Notes: a model not told the origin generated them from the sequence alone. Positions 18,262 through 28,197 are shown, numbered from the stretch's first letter. The stretch: 64,000 nt of DNA from CAIMUS01 sp963708455 (GCA_963708455.1 CAVPSQ010000010.1:124001-188000); one strand, 5' to 3'. Translations and numbers: made by a program.

Positions 18262-18912
18262 ATGATGCCTAAGCGAACCGTCTGGCTTTGGTTCCCACTG
18301 ATCCTGATGCTGGCGCCCACCTGGGCCGAGGATTTCTCAGGTACAGTCATCGCCGTTCACGATGGCGACACGGTGACGGTGTTGACTCCGAACCGGCGAC
18401 AGATCCGGGTTCGGCTGGCCGAGATAGATACTCCCGAAAGCAATCAACCTTACGGCGAGCGCGCCAAAGAAGCGCTTACCGCCTTGGTTTTTGGAGACAA
18501 GGTTCGCGTAGTCGTACAGGCGCGGGATGATTATGGACGGTTGGTGGGGCGCATTTATATAGGTTCCATGGACGTGAACGCTGAACTGGTCAGGCGCGGC
18601 GCAGCCTGGGTTTACCGGCACTATGCCACCGATCAGACGCTATTCGATTTGCAAGCGGAAGCGCGCGCCTACCACCGTGGATTATGGGTTTTACCGCAGG
18701 CGCAGCAGACGCCACCGTGGCAATGGCGGCGAATGGCGGCGGCCACGGCGACGCCTCCAGCCACTCCGGCGACTGCCAGAACGTGCGCCGTCAAAAAGTT
18801 TTGTCGTGATATGACCCGTTGCGACGAGGCGCTGTTTTATCTCCAACAGTGCGGTTTGCGGCATCTGGATAAAGATAACGACGGGGTGCCATGCGAGACG
18901 CTATGCCGCTAA
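18262..18912 (+). CDS. Secreted thermonuclease-like protein with Excalibur domain
   Basis: A 216-residue exported protein. A signal peptide (VWLWFPLILMLAPTWAEDF) precedes a staphylococcal-nuclease fold with DGDTVTVL, RVRLAEIDTPE and YGRLVGRIYIG, which supply the calcium and catalytic residues, at roughly residues 25-145. A Pro/Thr/Ala linker leads to a C-terminal Excalibur calcium-binding domain (four cysteines, DKDNDGVPCE). It would degrade extracellular or periplasmic nucleic acid. The start is one of the paired ATG codons at 18262/18265. Confidence 0.9.
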   Translation: MMPKRTVWLWFPLILMLAPTWAEDFSGTVIAVHDGDTVTVLTPNRRQIRVRLAEIDTPESNQPYGERAKEALTALVFGDKVRVVVQARDDYGRLVGRIYIGSMDVNAELVRRGAAWVYRHYATDQTLFDLQAEARAYHRGLWVLPQAQQTPPWQWRRMAAATATPPATPATARTCAVKKFCRDMTRCDEALFYLQQCGLRHLDKDNDGVPCETLCR

Positions 18913-19018
18913 TCACCCGTGACCCCCGGCGCAAGCACGCCAGCGTCATGTCCGGGCATGGCAATGTGCCTGCTGAAGAGGCTCGGGTAAAACCGCAGCG
19001 TTGCCGGACCGTATTGAA

Positions 19019-19894
19019 TCAGGCCAGCAGCGCCCGCAGCGTCATTTCCAGACCGTCGCGCCAGGCAGGAGGCGTAATGCCGAAACGCGCTTGCAGGCGG
19101 TCGCCGGACAATACCGAATAAGCCGGGCGTCGGGCTGGCGTAGGATACTCGGCCGTCGTGAGCGGCGTGATCTCCTGCGCCTGCACGGGCACATAGGCCC
19201 GCACCTGTGCCACGATGGCCTGCGCAAAACCGTGCCAGGTGGTCGGCGGCGCGCCACAGAAATGGTAGGTCCCGGCCCAGTCATCGTTGTTGCCGGTGGC
19301 GACCTGCTCCGCCAGGGTCAGCAGCGCACTGGCGATGGCGCCGGCAGGGGTGGGACAACCGTGCTGATCCGCCACCACCCGCAGCGTGTCCCGCTCCCGC
19401 GCCAGGCGCAGGATGGTCTTGACGAAGTTACTGCCGTGTTCGCCGAACACCCAACTGGTGCGCAGGATTATGTGCGCAGGATGAAGGCGCCGAATGGCTT
19501 CTTCGCCGGCCCACTTGCTATGGCCATAGACCCCCAGCGGCCTCACGGGATCATCTTCCCGATAGGGCCTGTCGTGCGTGCCGTCGAATACATAATCGGT
19601 GGAAATATGCAGCAGCGGTATTTCCAAGCGGGCGCAGGTGGCGGCCAGATGGGCGGGACCGTCGCGATTGACAGCGAACGCCTGTTCCGGCTCCTGCTCC
19701 GCCCGGTCCACGGCCGTGTAAGCGGCGGCGTTGATGACCACCGTTGGTCGGTTCTCCTGAACTACGCGCTGCACGGCTTCGACAGCGCTAATATCGAGCG
19801 CTGTCCGGTCCAGCGCCAGCACCTCATGGCGACCGGCCAGCCGCGCGATTTCCCAACCGACCTGGCCATTGGCTCCGGTAAGCAGGATTTTCAT
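19019..19894 (-). CDS. rfbD: dTDP-4-dehydrorhamnose reductase
   Basis: This enzyme reduces dTDP-4-keto-L-rhamnose to dTDP-L-rhamnose with NAD(P)H, the last step of rhamnose donor synthesis for surface polysaccharide. The 291 residues contain the nucleotide-binding GANGQVGWE, the motif HISTDYVFDGT and the catalytic GVYGHSK. The ATG at 19894 is preferred; a GTG two codons upstream is possible. It follows rfbC directly. rfbA and rfbB are not in the window. Confidence 0.92.
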   Translation of the reverse strand: MKILLTGANGQVGWEIARLAGRHEVLALDRTALDISAVEAVQRVVQENRPTVVINAAAYTAVDRAEQEPEQAFAVNRDGPAHLAATCARLEIPLLHISTDYVFDGTHDRPYREDDPVRPLGVYGHSKWAGEEAIRRLHPAHIILRTSWVFGEHGSNFVKTILRLARERDTLRVVADQHGCPTPAGAIASALLTLAEQVATGNNDDWAGTYHFCGAPPTTWHGFAQAIVAQVRAYVPVQAQEITPLTTAEYPTPARRPAYSVLSGDRLQARFGITPPAWRDGLEMTLRALLA

Positions 19895-20459
19895 GGCCAC
19901 TCAGGCTCGGGTAAACCGGCAGTTTGTCGGGCGCCTGCTCGGCCAGGCGTGGCAAACGCGCATCCTTGTCGGACAGACTGGGTTCCTGGATGGGCCAGGC
20001 AATGCCGATGGCCGGATCGTTCCACAGAATGCCCTGCTCCGATGACGGATGATAGTAATCGGTGCACTTGTAAAGGAAATCGGCTTCTTCCGATAACACG
20101 CAGAAGCCATGCGCAAAGCCGGGCGGAATATACAGTTGACGGTGATCGATATCATCCAGGATGAAGCCGACCCAGCGACCGAAGGTGGGCGAGCCCCGGC
20201 GGATATCCACCGCCACATCGAACATCCTGCCGCGCGCCGCCCAGACCAGTTTTCCCTGCGGCTGGATAAGCTGATAGTGCAGACCGCGCAGTACCCCTTG
20301 TCGGGAGCGGGAGTGATTGTCCTGGACGAACTGCTCCGGCAGGCCGGCTTCCCGATAACGCGCCTGTTGGTAGGTCTCCATGAAAAAACCGCGCGGGTCG
20401 CCGAAAGCGCGGGGTTCGAGCAGTATGACGCCGGGCAGGTCGGTTCGGATGATGTTCAT
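19824..20459 (-). CDS. rfbC: dTDP-4-dehydrorhamnose 3,5-epimerase (C-terminal frame probably shifted)
   Basis: The epimerase of the dTDP-rhamnose pathway. The cupin core with DNHSRSRQGVLRGLHYQ (catalytic His) and KLVWAARGRMFDVAVDIR is intact. As written the frame runs 70 bases into rfbD and is 211 residues long. If one base is removed near 19911 the gene would stop at 19901-19903, just before the rfbD start, and be 185 residues long, the usual size. I therefore think the last 26 or so residues are an artefact or a small frameshift. Confidence 0.9.
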   Translation of the reverse strand: MNIIRTDLPGVILLEPRAFGDPRGFFMETYQQARYREAGLPEQFVQDNHSRSRQGVLRGLHYQLIQPQGKLVWAARGRMFDVAVDIRRGSPTFGRWVGFILDDIDHRQLYIPPGFAHGFCVLSEEADFLYKCTDYYHPSSEQGILWNDPAIGIAWPIQEPSLSDKDARLPRLAEQAPDKLPVYPSLSGHENPAYRSQWPGRLGNRAAGRSP

Positions 20460-20496
20460 GATCTTGCGAGCAGTCGTTGACGTTGATGAAGCGTAT

Positions 20497-21909
20497 TTAT
20501 TCCGCCGCGACAGCCTTGAGTGACTCCCGCGCGCCGCAGGCGAGCAGGACGGCGATAGCGCAGGAAGCGACGCGGGCCAGGATGTCGTCGGAGCGGCTGG
20601 TCAACACGATCGGAACCCGCGCCCCCAGGACGATGCCGGCCGCCGCCGCGCCGGCTAGATAGGCCAGTTGCTTGGCCAGCATGTTGCCGGCTTCCAGATC
20701 GGGTACGAGCAGAATATCGGCATCGCCGGCCACCAATGAACTGATCTGCTTGGTGCGGGCGGCCGCCGCGGAAATCGCATTATCGAAAGCCAGGGGACCG
20801 TCCAGCAGGCCCCCGACGATCTGGCCACGTTCGGCCATCTTGCACAGCGCCGCCGCCTCCATGGTGGCCTTGAGTTTGGGAGTGACCGTTTCCACGGCCG
20901 ACAGCAACGCCACCTTGGGCTGTGCGATGCCCATCGCCAGGGCCAACTCGATCGCGTTCTGGACAATATCCCGCTTGTCGAGCAAATCGGGTTCAATGTT
21001 GATGGCGGCGTCGGTGATGATCAACAGCTTGGGATAGGCGGGCACGTCCATCACATAGGCATGGCTGATGCGCCGCCCGGTGCGCAGACCGTGATCTTTA
21101 TCGACCACCTCGGTCATCAATTCGTCGGTGTGCAGGCTGCCTTTCATCAAGATCTGGCCGCGGCCACTGCGGATCAACTCCACCGCCCGGGCGGCAGCGG
21201 CGTGGCTGTGCGGCGCGGCGATGATCTCATAACGGTCGATATCGAGTCGCGCTGCCTGGGCGGCGGCCTGGATTCTAGCGCTGGGTCCGACCAGGATGGG
21301 AACGATCAGATTCGCCTCGGCGGCCCGGACGACGCCTTCCAGTGCAACCTGATCCACCGGATGGACCACCACGGTCGCTATAGGCTCGACCTGGGAGGTC
21401 ATTTCCACCAGCTTTTTATGGCGCGCGCCGCGCCCGGATAACTGCACGATGGGCAACTCAGCGGGTGGACTGCATAGCTTCACAGTCGGCGCCGCCACGC
21501 GCAGGAAGCCGCTGAACACGGGTACACCCTGCTGATTGACGCTGACGCAATCCAGCGTGATGCTGTGGTCGGCCCGGTTCTTGTCCTGCACGGTCAGACT
21601 CACCTTGATGGCGTCGCCTACCTGCATTGCCTTGTGGAAGTGCAGGCTATAATCCAGAAAGGCGCTGCCGGGACCCGGCAACTGCGTGCCCACCACCCAG
21701 GAAATCAAAAAACTGCTCCACAGACTGGGCGTGACCAGTTGCTGCAACATGTCCGCCGTGGAATAGAACCCGTCACCTTGGCTGCGCTCCGTACCGTTAC
21801 CCGTCAGAGCGGTAAACAGTTCCATATCCCGCTCGCTCAGGACGCGCACCACCGTGGCGGCGTCGCCTACCCGGATTTCATCGAAAGTACGGTTGGCAAG
21901 GCATTCCAT
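20497..21909 (-). CDS. MaoC hydratase-like / phosphate acetyl(butyryl)transferase fusion
   Basis: A two-domain protein of 470 residues from the ATG at 21909, which follows GGAGAG. The first 150 residues are a MaoC-like hot-dog domain related to (R)-specific enoyl-CoA hydratases. Residues about 165-465 form a Pta/Ptb domain (VVHPVDQVALEGV, ILMKGSLHTDELM, LLIITDAAINIEPD) that exchanges phosphate and CoA on short acyl groups. Such fusions are usually annotated as bifunctional enoyl-CoA hydratase/phosphate acetyltransferase. It lies 29 bases downstream of phaC, suggesting a link to hydroxyacyl-CoA supply or overflow. Confidence 0.85.
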   Translation of the reverse strand: MECLANRTFDEIRVGDAATVVRVLSERDMELFTALTGNGTERSQGDGFYSTADMLQQLVTPSLWSSFLISWVVGTQLPGPGSAFLDYSLHFHKAMQVGDAIKVSLTVQDKNRADHSITLDCVSVNQQGVPVFSGFLRVAAPTVKLCSPPAELPIVQLSGRGARHKKLVEMTSQVEPIATVVVHPVDQVALEGVVRAAEANLIVPILVGPSARIQAAAQAARLDIDRYEIIAAPHSHAAAARAVELIRSGRGQILMKGSLHTDELMTEVVDKDHGLRTGRRISHAYVMDVPAYPKLLIITDAAINIEPDLLDKRDIVQNAIELALAMGIAQPKVALLSAVETVTPKLKATMEAAALCKMAERGQIVGGLLDGPLAFDNAISAAAARTKQISSLVAGDADILLVPDLEAGNMLAKQLAYLAGAAAAGIVLGARVPIVLTSRSDDILARVASCAIAVLLACGARESLKAVAAE

Positions 21910-21938
21910 AGCTTGCTCTCCAGGCGAAATTGCGGCAG

Positions 21939-23682
21939 TCATGGCTGCAACACATAGGCGCCGGGAGCATTGTCCAGCGCTACATAGCCTTTGTCGGGAT
22001 TGCCCAACGACGGTGGGGGAACCCTGCTGCTGGAGTGCTCCAGCAACCAGTTGTGCCACTCCGGCCACCAGGAACCCTGCTTGACGGGTGTCCGCGCGAA
22101 CCAGGCGTCGGGGTCCAGGTACGGCTGGCCTTCGACCTTGGTCGCCACCTGATAGTGGCGGTGCGGATGGCCGGGCTCGCTGACCACGCCCGCATTATGG
22201 CCGCCGTTGGTCAGTAGAAAAGTGACCGTGGTATCGGCCTGCAAATGAATCGTGTAGACCGACCGCCAGGGCGCGACATGATCCTGCTCGGTGGCTACTG
22301 CGAAGATCGGCGCCCGGATATCACTGATAGCCACCGGCTGGTCGTCGACCCGGTACTGGCCGTTGGCCAGGGCATTATGCAGGAACAGCCGGCGCAGGTA
22401 TTCCTTATGCATTTTGTAGGGCATACGGGTGGCGTCGGCGTTCCAGGCCAGCAGATCGCTCATCGGGTTGCGCTCGCCCAGCAGGTAATCGCGCACCACC
22501 CGCGACCAGATCAGGTCGTTGGAGCGGAGCAACTGGAAAGCGCCGGCCATCTGGTTGGTATCCAGGTACCCCTTGTCCCACATGATATCTTCCAGAAAGG
22601 TCAACTGACTCTCGTCGATAAACAGCAGCAATTCACCGGCCTGCCGAAAGTCAGTCTGGGCGGCGAACAGGGTCAGGCTGGCCAGCCGATCGTCGCCGTC
22701 TCGCCCTAAAGCGGCCGCGGCAATCGCCAGCAGGGTGCCGCCCAGACAGTAACCGACTGCATGGATTTTGCGCTCTGGCACGACAGCGGAAACCGCATCG
22801 AACGCTGCCCCCACGCCCAGGCGCAGGTACTCGTCCATGCCCATGTCGTGGTCCTCCGCGCGGGGATTTTTCCAGGAAATCATAAACACCGTATGACCCT
22901 GCTCCACCAGATAGCGGACCATGGAGTTATGCGGCGATGATATCCAGGATGTAATACTTCATGATCCAGGCCGGCACGAACAGGATAGGTTCGGCACTGA
23001 CTTCGGCGGTGGCGGACTCATATTGAATCACTTCGATCAACCGATTGCGGTAGATCACCTTGCCCGGGGTGATCGCAACATTCTTTCCTACCTGATACTG
23101 GTCGGCGCCTGCCGGCTTTTCAGCGGCGATTGTCCGGTTGCAATCCTCCAGCCAGTTCTGCCAGCCGTGCAGCAGATTGGCCCCGCCCTGTTCCAGGGTG
23201 CGCTTGAGGATCACCGGGTTGGTCAGTGGAAAATTGGCCGGCGAGACCATATCCAGCAACTGCCTGGCCGCGAACCAGGTGATGTTCTTATGCTGTTCCG
23301 AAGGACCGCGCAGCGCGGTGGTGGCGGCGTACCACCATTGTTGCCCCAGCAGAAACGATTGATAGTAAAGATTGAAAGGCCAGTGGCGCCATTCCGGCTC
23401 GCGGAAGCGGTGATCGTCGGGGAGAGGTTCGACGTAAGGTTCGGTGTCGGGCTGAAAGGCGGCGCGTTGCGCGTAGACCGCCAGTTGGGCCAGCTTGCGC
23501 ACGGTTTTGCGGGCCAGCTCCAGTTGCATGCCGGGGGACATGGCCATATGCAGCGCCCAATCCTGCCAGGCTTGCGCCAGGGCAACCGGCGAGATGCCGA
23601 GCGTCAACTGGCCGATGGAGGCGCGAATCATGCGATCGAGCGCGCTTCTATAGGTGGCTTTGGGATCGACGAGCGCGTGCAT
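21939..23682 (-). CDS. phaC: Class I poly(3-hydroxyalkanoate) synthase (one frameshift)
   Basis: Polymerises 3-hydroxyacyl-CoA into storage polyester on cytoplasmic granules. The repaired protein is 580 residues, normal for class I. The lipase-like box GYCLGG holds the catalytic cysteine, and the catalytic histidine is in NGGHNAG; FVPAWIMKYYILDI and FMISWKNP are also typical. The frame is broken near 22934, where removing one base turns DI-stop into DISPHNSMVRY. The ATG at 23682 follows GGAGGT. No phaA, phaB or phasin gene is adjacent. Confidence 0.9.
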
Positions 23683-24133
23683 GGGTGACCTCCGGCGGCG
23701 GCCTGCCGCCCGGGCGGCGCGGCGCATTGAAACAGGGATTGTGCATTGCATCATTATAACGCCAGGTGGAGCGGGCGTGACGAAATTGCTCAACGGTCAG
23801 GATTAAGTCACCCTCAGTGCGATGAACCTCTAATTCGCAAAAATGGCGTCTAACGTAGGCTGCTTAAACTGCATCCTGTCTTTGATCTGTAAGTCATCGA
23901 TGATGCTTTACACTTCCTGTTTGGGAATAATACCCTCCACCCATAAGGCCCGTAGGATATCTGGAAGCCGTAAGCACGAAATCTGATGCTGGCGGCAGCA
24001 ATGAGCGACACGCGACTCATTAGAGAGAACTGCCACTTCGCTCTCTGGCGATGGCTATATAGCTCCGCTAATAATTTATCCTGACATTGCAGGGTAGTGG
24101 GTAGCCGCGCCAATACCACCCCTGGGACCGCCG
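23683..24133. other. Region upstream of phaC with a decayed reading frame
   Basis: No intact gene. It carries the phaC promoter region and, further out, the remnant described at 23830-24060. The left end of the IS481-type element begins at 24134. Confidence 0.4.
23830..24060 (-). pseudogene. Decayed reading frame with an internal stop, unrecognised
   Basis: On the minus strand, one frame gives VAVLSNESRVAHCCRQ and then SCLRLPDILRALW, a TAA stop, and a matching continuation IIDDLQIKDRMQFKQ ending at TAG (23830-23832). The continuation across the stop looks like one protein C-terminus of about 65 residues with a nonsense mutation. It is faintly reminiscent of PIN-type toxin C-termini, which I cannot confirm. 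The 5' part is missing towards the insertion element. Confidence 0.4.
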
Positions 24134-24208
24134 TGTATGGACCGGAGAGATAGGTAACAGGTGTTCGGAGACATCGGTAACACCTGTTCGGAGAGATGGG
24201 TAACACTG
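24134..24208 (+). repeat. IS481-type left terminal inverted repeat
   Basis: Seventy-five bases starting TGTATGGACCGGAGAGAT match the reverse complement of 25450-25524 except at two positions. Further internal copies of the 23-bp word continue to about 24250, probably extra transposase-binding sites. Confidence 0.85.
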
Positions 24209-24291
24209 TTCGGAGACATCGGTAACACCTGTTCGGAGACATCGGTAACATTCTTTTAAGCTGACCAGCATTTTCCTAGAGGAGAATGTTG

Positions 24292-25418
24292 ATGTCGCAA
24301 CAGAGAGTGTCGCTGGCAGTACGGTAAGAGTTTGTCCTGTTGGCCAACCAAGCGCAGATCGAGATGAGAACCTTGTGCCACCGGTATGGCATCAGTACCA
24401 AGACCGGTTACCAATGGCTGAAGCGGTTTCGTGCCGGGGGTCTGGAAGCGTTGGTCGAGCGTGACCACCGGCCATACCGGTCGCCGCGTCAAACGGTGGC
24501 GGCGCTCGAGCAGATGATCGTAGCGGTGCGGGATGCCCATCCCGCCTGGGGTGGGCGCAAACTCCGCGCCTACCTGCAGGCCCAGGGGCAGACGGCCTTG
24601 CCCAGTGCGAGCACCATGACGGCTATTTTGCGGCGCCATCAGCGGTTGAGTGCAGCAGACGGGCGTAAGCATCAGCCGTGGCATCGCTTTGAACAGGTAG
24701 CCCCCAATCGCTTGTGGCAGATGGACTTCAAAGGCCACTTTGCCATTGCCCAAGGCCGCTGCCATCCCTTGACGGTGTTGGATGACCATTCCCGCTTCGC
24801 GGTCTGCCTGCAGGCGTGTGGGGACGAACAGGGCGCCACGGTGCAAGCGGCCCTGACCGCGACCTTTCGGCGCTATGGCTTGCGGAACGGATGCTCATGG
24901 ATAATGGCCCACCCTGGGGGGGCGAGGGCCAGCAAACCCTGTCGGCCCTGGTCCTGTGGCTGATCCGCTTGGGGGTTCGCATCAGTCATAGTCATCCCTA
25001 TCATCCGCAGACCCAGGGAAAGGATGAGCGGTTTCATCGTACCCTCAAGGCAGAGGTGTTGCGTGACCAGTACTTTGCGTCGTTGTCGGTGTGTCAAGGG
25101 GCCTTTGATCGGTGGCGGGAGGTGTACAACCGGGAGCGCCCCCATCAGGCTCTGGACATGGCTGTCCCGATCAGCCGCTATCAACCCAGTCCCTGTTCCT
25201 TTCCTGAAACCCTGCCGCCAATTGAGTACGGTCCGGATGATCGGGTCCGCAGGGTGCAAAACAAAGGGGTGGTGCACTTCCAAGGGCGGTTGTTTACCGT
25301 CAGTAGCGCCTTGCAAGGTTACCCGGTGGCATTGCGGCCCGTTAACACCGAGGGCCAGTTTGATATCTACTTCTGTCACCATAAGGTCACTCGGATTGAT
25401 CTTAGGACACCGGCATGA
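24292..25418 (+). pseudogene. IS481-family transposase, with nonsense mutation and frameshift
   Basis: A DDE transposase of about 375 residues with an N-terminal helix-turn-helix (RYGISTKTGYQWLKRF). The catalytic Asp residues are in RLWQMDFKGHF and MLMDNGPPWG, and the Glu is in KDERFHRTLKAE. It starts at ATG 24292 (or 24286) after AGAGGAG. A TAA interrupts it at 24325, where CGG TAA GAG suggests a lost Arg/Gln codon, and one base is missing near 24882 in the segment that should read RYGLPERMLMDNG. It cannot make a functional enzyme as written. Confidence 0.85.
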
Positions 25419-25449
25419 AGTCAATACACATCATCTCATGATAGTTTTT

Positions 25450-25524
25450 CAGTGTTACCTATGTCTCCGAACAGGTGTTACCGATGTCTCCGAACACCTG
25501 TTACCTATCTCTCCGGTCCATACA
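25450..25524 (-). repeat. IS481-type right terminal inverted repeat
   Basis: Reverse complement of the left terminal repeat, perfect over the outer 61 bases. The element boundary at 25524 is set by the point where identity with the left end stops. Confidence 0.85.
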
Positions 25525-25986
25525 ACCCCGTCGTCTGGGTGACCTGGGACGATGCCTGTGCCTACGGCAAATGGTGCGGTAAACGCCTGCCGACCGAGGC
25601 GCAGTGGGAAAAGGCGGCACGGAGTACAGATGGACGCCGCTATCCCTGGGGCAACAACTGGGATGGCAACAAGTGCAATGTCTCGGGTCGCGGGACGACG
25701 CCGGTGGGCGCTTATCCGGAAGGAACCAGTCCTTATGGCTGCCAGGATATGGCAGGGAACGTCTGGGAATGGGTCGCTGATTGGTATGATCCAGATTATT
25801 ATTACGATGTGAGTCCGAGTGAGGATCCGCCGGGGCCGGTGACCGGTGACCGCCGGGTGGTGCGGGGCGGCTCGTTCGGCTACCATCTTCGGCGACGTCC
25901 GCTGCGCCGCGCGCTACGACGGCGGCGCCGGCGGCCGCGGCGGCGACGGCGGTTTTCGGGTGGTGGTGTCCCCATGTCTTCTCTGA
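25525..25986 (+). pseudogene. Formylglycine-generating-enzyme (SUMF1/FGE-sulfatase) domain gene, truncated
   Basis: The C-terminal half of an FGE-sulfatase domain: PVVWVTWDDACAYGKWCGKR, LPTEAQWEKAAR, DMAGNVWEWVADWYD and VVRGGSF are all hallmark segments. The 5' half is replaced by the insertion element. Near 25885 the frame shifts by one extra base; in the repaired frame it ends normally with DVRCAARYDGG and GFRVVVSP. The unrepaired frame gives an arginine-rich tail. Such domains often occur in signalling or secreted proteins, and the original architecture is lost. Confidence 0.8.
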
Positions 25987-26060
25987 ACGATGAAAACTCT
26001 GAACTCTGTTGGCCGCGGTAGCGGCCCGTCTTTTCCGCGATTTTTTTGGGAGGGGTCTCC

Positions 26061-26978
26061 ATGACCGACTACGACAGTCCCTGGAAGGAAATGCTGGACG
26101 GCTATTTTCCCGACTTCATGGCGTTTTTCTTTCCCGAAGCCTATCGGGACATTGACTGGAGCCGGGGTTACGAAAGCCTGGACACGGAGTTGCAGCAGAT
26201 TGTCCGCGATGCTGAACTGGGCCGACGGCTGGCCGACAAACTGATGAAAGTCTGGCGCCGCAACGGCGCCGAGCAGGTCGTGATGATCCATGTGGAAGTA
26301 CAGGGGGATCGCAAAATCGACTTTCCGCAGCGCATGTACATCTACCACTACCGGTTCTTCGACCGCTACGGTGGTTCGGTAGTGAGTGTGGCGGTGTTGG
26401 CGGATGACGATCCAGGCTGGCGACCCAGCGACTACGGTTATGAACTGTGGGGTTGCCGGCTGCGTCTCGAATTCCCGACGGTTAAACTGTTGGACTACGA
26501 ATCTCGTTTGGCGGAATTGGAAAGCAGCGACAATCCCTTTGCGATTGTCGTCCTGGCTCATTTGCAGAGCCAGCGCGAGCGGAGTAACCCCGAAGGTCGG
26601 CTGCATAGCAAGCTGGTACTGATCCGGCGATTGTATGAACGCGGCTACGAACGCCAGGCGATTCTGGACTTGTTCCGTTTCATTGACTGGGTGCTGGAAT
26701 TGCCGGAAGACCTGGAAATCCGTTTTAAGACTAAACTTGAACAGTTGGAAGAGGAACGACGTATGCGCTATGTGACCAGTATTGAACGGCTGAGTCGAAA
26801 TGAGGGCCTTCAGGAGGAGGCCGGTGTGTTATTAAAGCGCCTGCTCAATCGGCGCTTCGGCGCACTGCCGGTATGGGTGGACGAGCGGTTAGCCGGCGCC
26901 AGCCGGGAGCAATTGGAGCAGTGGGTGGAGCGGGTGTTGGACGCCCGGCGTTTAGAGGAGGTGTTCACGGTGGAGTAA
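26061..26978 (+). CDS. Rpn/PD-(D/E)XK-type putative nuclease with DUF4351 tail
   Basis: A 305-residue cytoplasmic protein from the ATG at 26061, preceded by GGGAGGGG. The N-terminal two-thirds match the Rpn / DUF4351-associated family related to PD-(D/E)XK nucleases: SPWKEMLDGYFPDFMAFFFP, then MIHVEVQGDRKIDFPQRMYIYHYR, where Glu-x-Gln is part of the nuclease site. The last 55 residues (LLKRLLNRRFGALPVWVDE) are DUF4351. These multi-copy genes are linked to recombination or mobile DNA. It follows the truncated FGE gene without a shared operon. Confidence 0.85.
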   Translation: MTDYDSPWKEMLDGYFPDFMAFFFPEAYRDIDWSRGYESLDTELQQIVRDAELGRRLADKLMKVWRRNGAEQVVMIHVEVQGDRKIDFPQRMYIYHYRFFDRYGGSVVSVAVLADDDPGWRPSDYGYELWGCRLRLEFPTVKLLDYESRLAELESSDNPFAIVVLAHLQSQRERSNPEGRLHSKLVLIRRLYERGYERQAILDLFRFIDWVLELPEDLEIRFKTKLEQLEEERRMRYVTSIERLSRNEGLQEEAGVLLKRLLNRRFGALPVWVDERLAGASREQLEQWVERVLDARRLEEVFTVE

Positions 26979-27461
26979 GGGATGCAGGCGTGCGCGGCGT
27001 GGATGACAAGATATCCCTTGCTTCCGGGCTACGATTCCTTCGCCTACTCCTTCTCCACGCTTACGGCGCCGGATTACCCCACAGATCCTGCCCCACCTGC
27101 CCTCTGATCCCATCCACGTCGATGTCCTGGATACGTTCGAGCGTGCGCGAGCGCGTATCGATCCGTTCTCCGGTTGTGTTCAGGCTATTGCCCTGACCGG
27201 TCAGACCCGGTAGGGATAACTCCCGACGACGCCGACCACGTGTTGACGGATTTGCGCACGCGGTTTGATGACGTTCTGGCCCAACTGGAATCGGTGGCCG
27301 GATGGAAGACCGCTCGGGTGCAGCGCCCAGTCCCCCGACTTTCCGGTATAGCCTTTGCCAGAAATCACCTTAACTGGAGAGAATGCGCAATGAACCCGGG
27401 TTAGCCAGCCAATCGGAACAGCTTCAACAAACCCATCTGCGCCCGGCATTTGTCCCATTCC
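26979..27461. other. Intergenic region with short coding remnants
   Basis: No intact gene. One plus-strand frame gives ILPHLPSDPIHVDVLDTFE and continues to a stop near 27212; a second gives DHVLTDLRTRFDDVLAQLE (about 27238-27300). Both look like pieces of real proteins, but I cannot place them. At the far end (27466-27490) the words CCCTATTTTCC and GTCCCCTATTTTCC echo the tail of the palindromic repeat family. Confidence 0.35.
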
Positions 27462-28138
27462 CTATTTTCCTGCCGTGTCCCCTATTTTCCCTACTGCCGC
27501 GAGCGCTTCGTGAAGTGTCCCGAACACGCGCGCCTCGCCGATGGCCGCCGTGATGCCATGCCGGTCCATATCCGACCGCAGGTCAAGGGGATGATTTCCC
27601 ATGCCTGAGCGAGCGTGCGTTGTGCGTGCACCGCCACGCCGAGCATGTCGCCGAGCATCGCAATGCCGACCTGAAAGCCGACGCCGGTGAGAAATCCGAC
27701 CAGCACGGTCCGCGAGAGGAAGTCCGCCAGGAAGCCGAGCTTGAAGATGCGGGCGAGCAACAGGAAGGCGGCGGTCAGCAGCGCGACCATGCCGACCAGC
27801 ACCATGTACTGCTCGCTGGCGGGTGCCGCCAGGTGCGACAGCGCACTGGCAAAGATCGCCGCGGTCGCCGAGTCGGCGGCCACGACCAGATGGCGGGAGG
27901 AGCCGAACACCGCGAAGGCCACCAGCGGCAGCAGCACGGTGTAGAGCCCGGTAACGACGGGCGTGCCGGCGATCCGGGTGTAGCCGAGCACCTGCGGGAT
28001 GTTCATCGACGCGAGCGTCACGCCGGCCAGGGCATCGCGCACGGCGCCGGCGCGGGTGAGAGGCCGGATACCCGCAAAGAGGCGCGGTGCAGAGGGCGAG
28101 TCGGCCACCGAACCAGGCGCTGCGGGCTTGTCGATCAT
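27462..28138 (-). pseudogene. SulP anion permease collapsed by an internal deletion
   Basis: The first 165 or so codons encode the N-terminal membrane part of a SulP-family permease (AGVTLASMNIPQVLGYTRIAG, YTVLLPLVAFAVFGSSRHLVV, ADSATAAIFASAL). Directly after VHAQRTLAQAW, near 27600, the sequence jumps in another frame to LRSDMDRHGITAAIGEARVF and LHEALAAVG, the end of the cytoplasmic STAS domain. About 300 codons are missing between them. It is therefore a deletion scar, not a working transporter. Confidence 0.75.
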
Positions 28139-28197
28139 GCGTGCTCCTGCGCGTAAGACAGGTTGTTTTTAGAGCGCTACCCGGATGATAGCACTCC

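Larger units (their letters stand above)
24134..25524 (+). mobile_element. IS481-family insertion element, inactive copy
   Basis: A 1391-bp element delimited by 75-bp terminal inverted repeats with only two mismatches. Its single transposase gene has an rve/DDE core typical of IS481. The ends are unusual because they contain several tandem copies of a 23-bp word built on TGTTCGGAGACATC: four at the left end and two to three at the right. No flanking target duplication is evident. The right end cuts into a formylglycine-generating-enzyme-like gene, whose upstream part is not found on the left side, so sequence was lost on insertion or later. Confidence 0.85.

Noticed and set aside
24150..24250. 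Four regularly spaced 23-bp repeats, considered as a CRISPR array
   Set aside because: There are no spacers between units, and the same units in inverse orientation form the other end of the insertion element.
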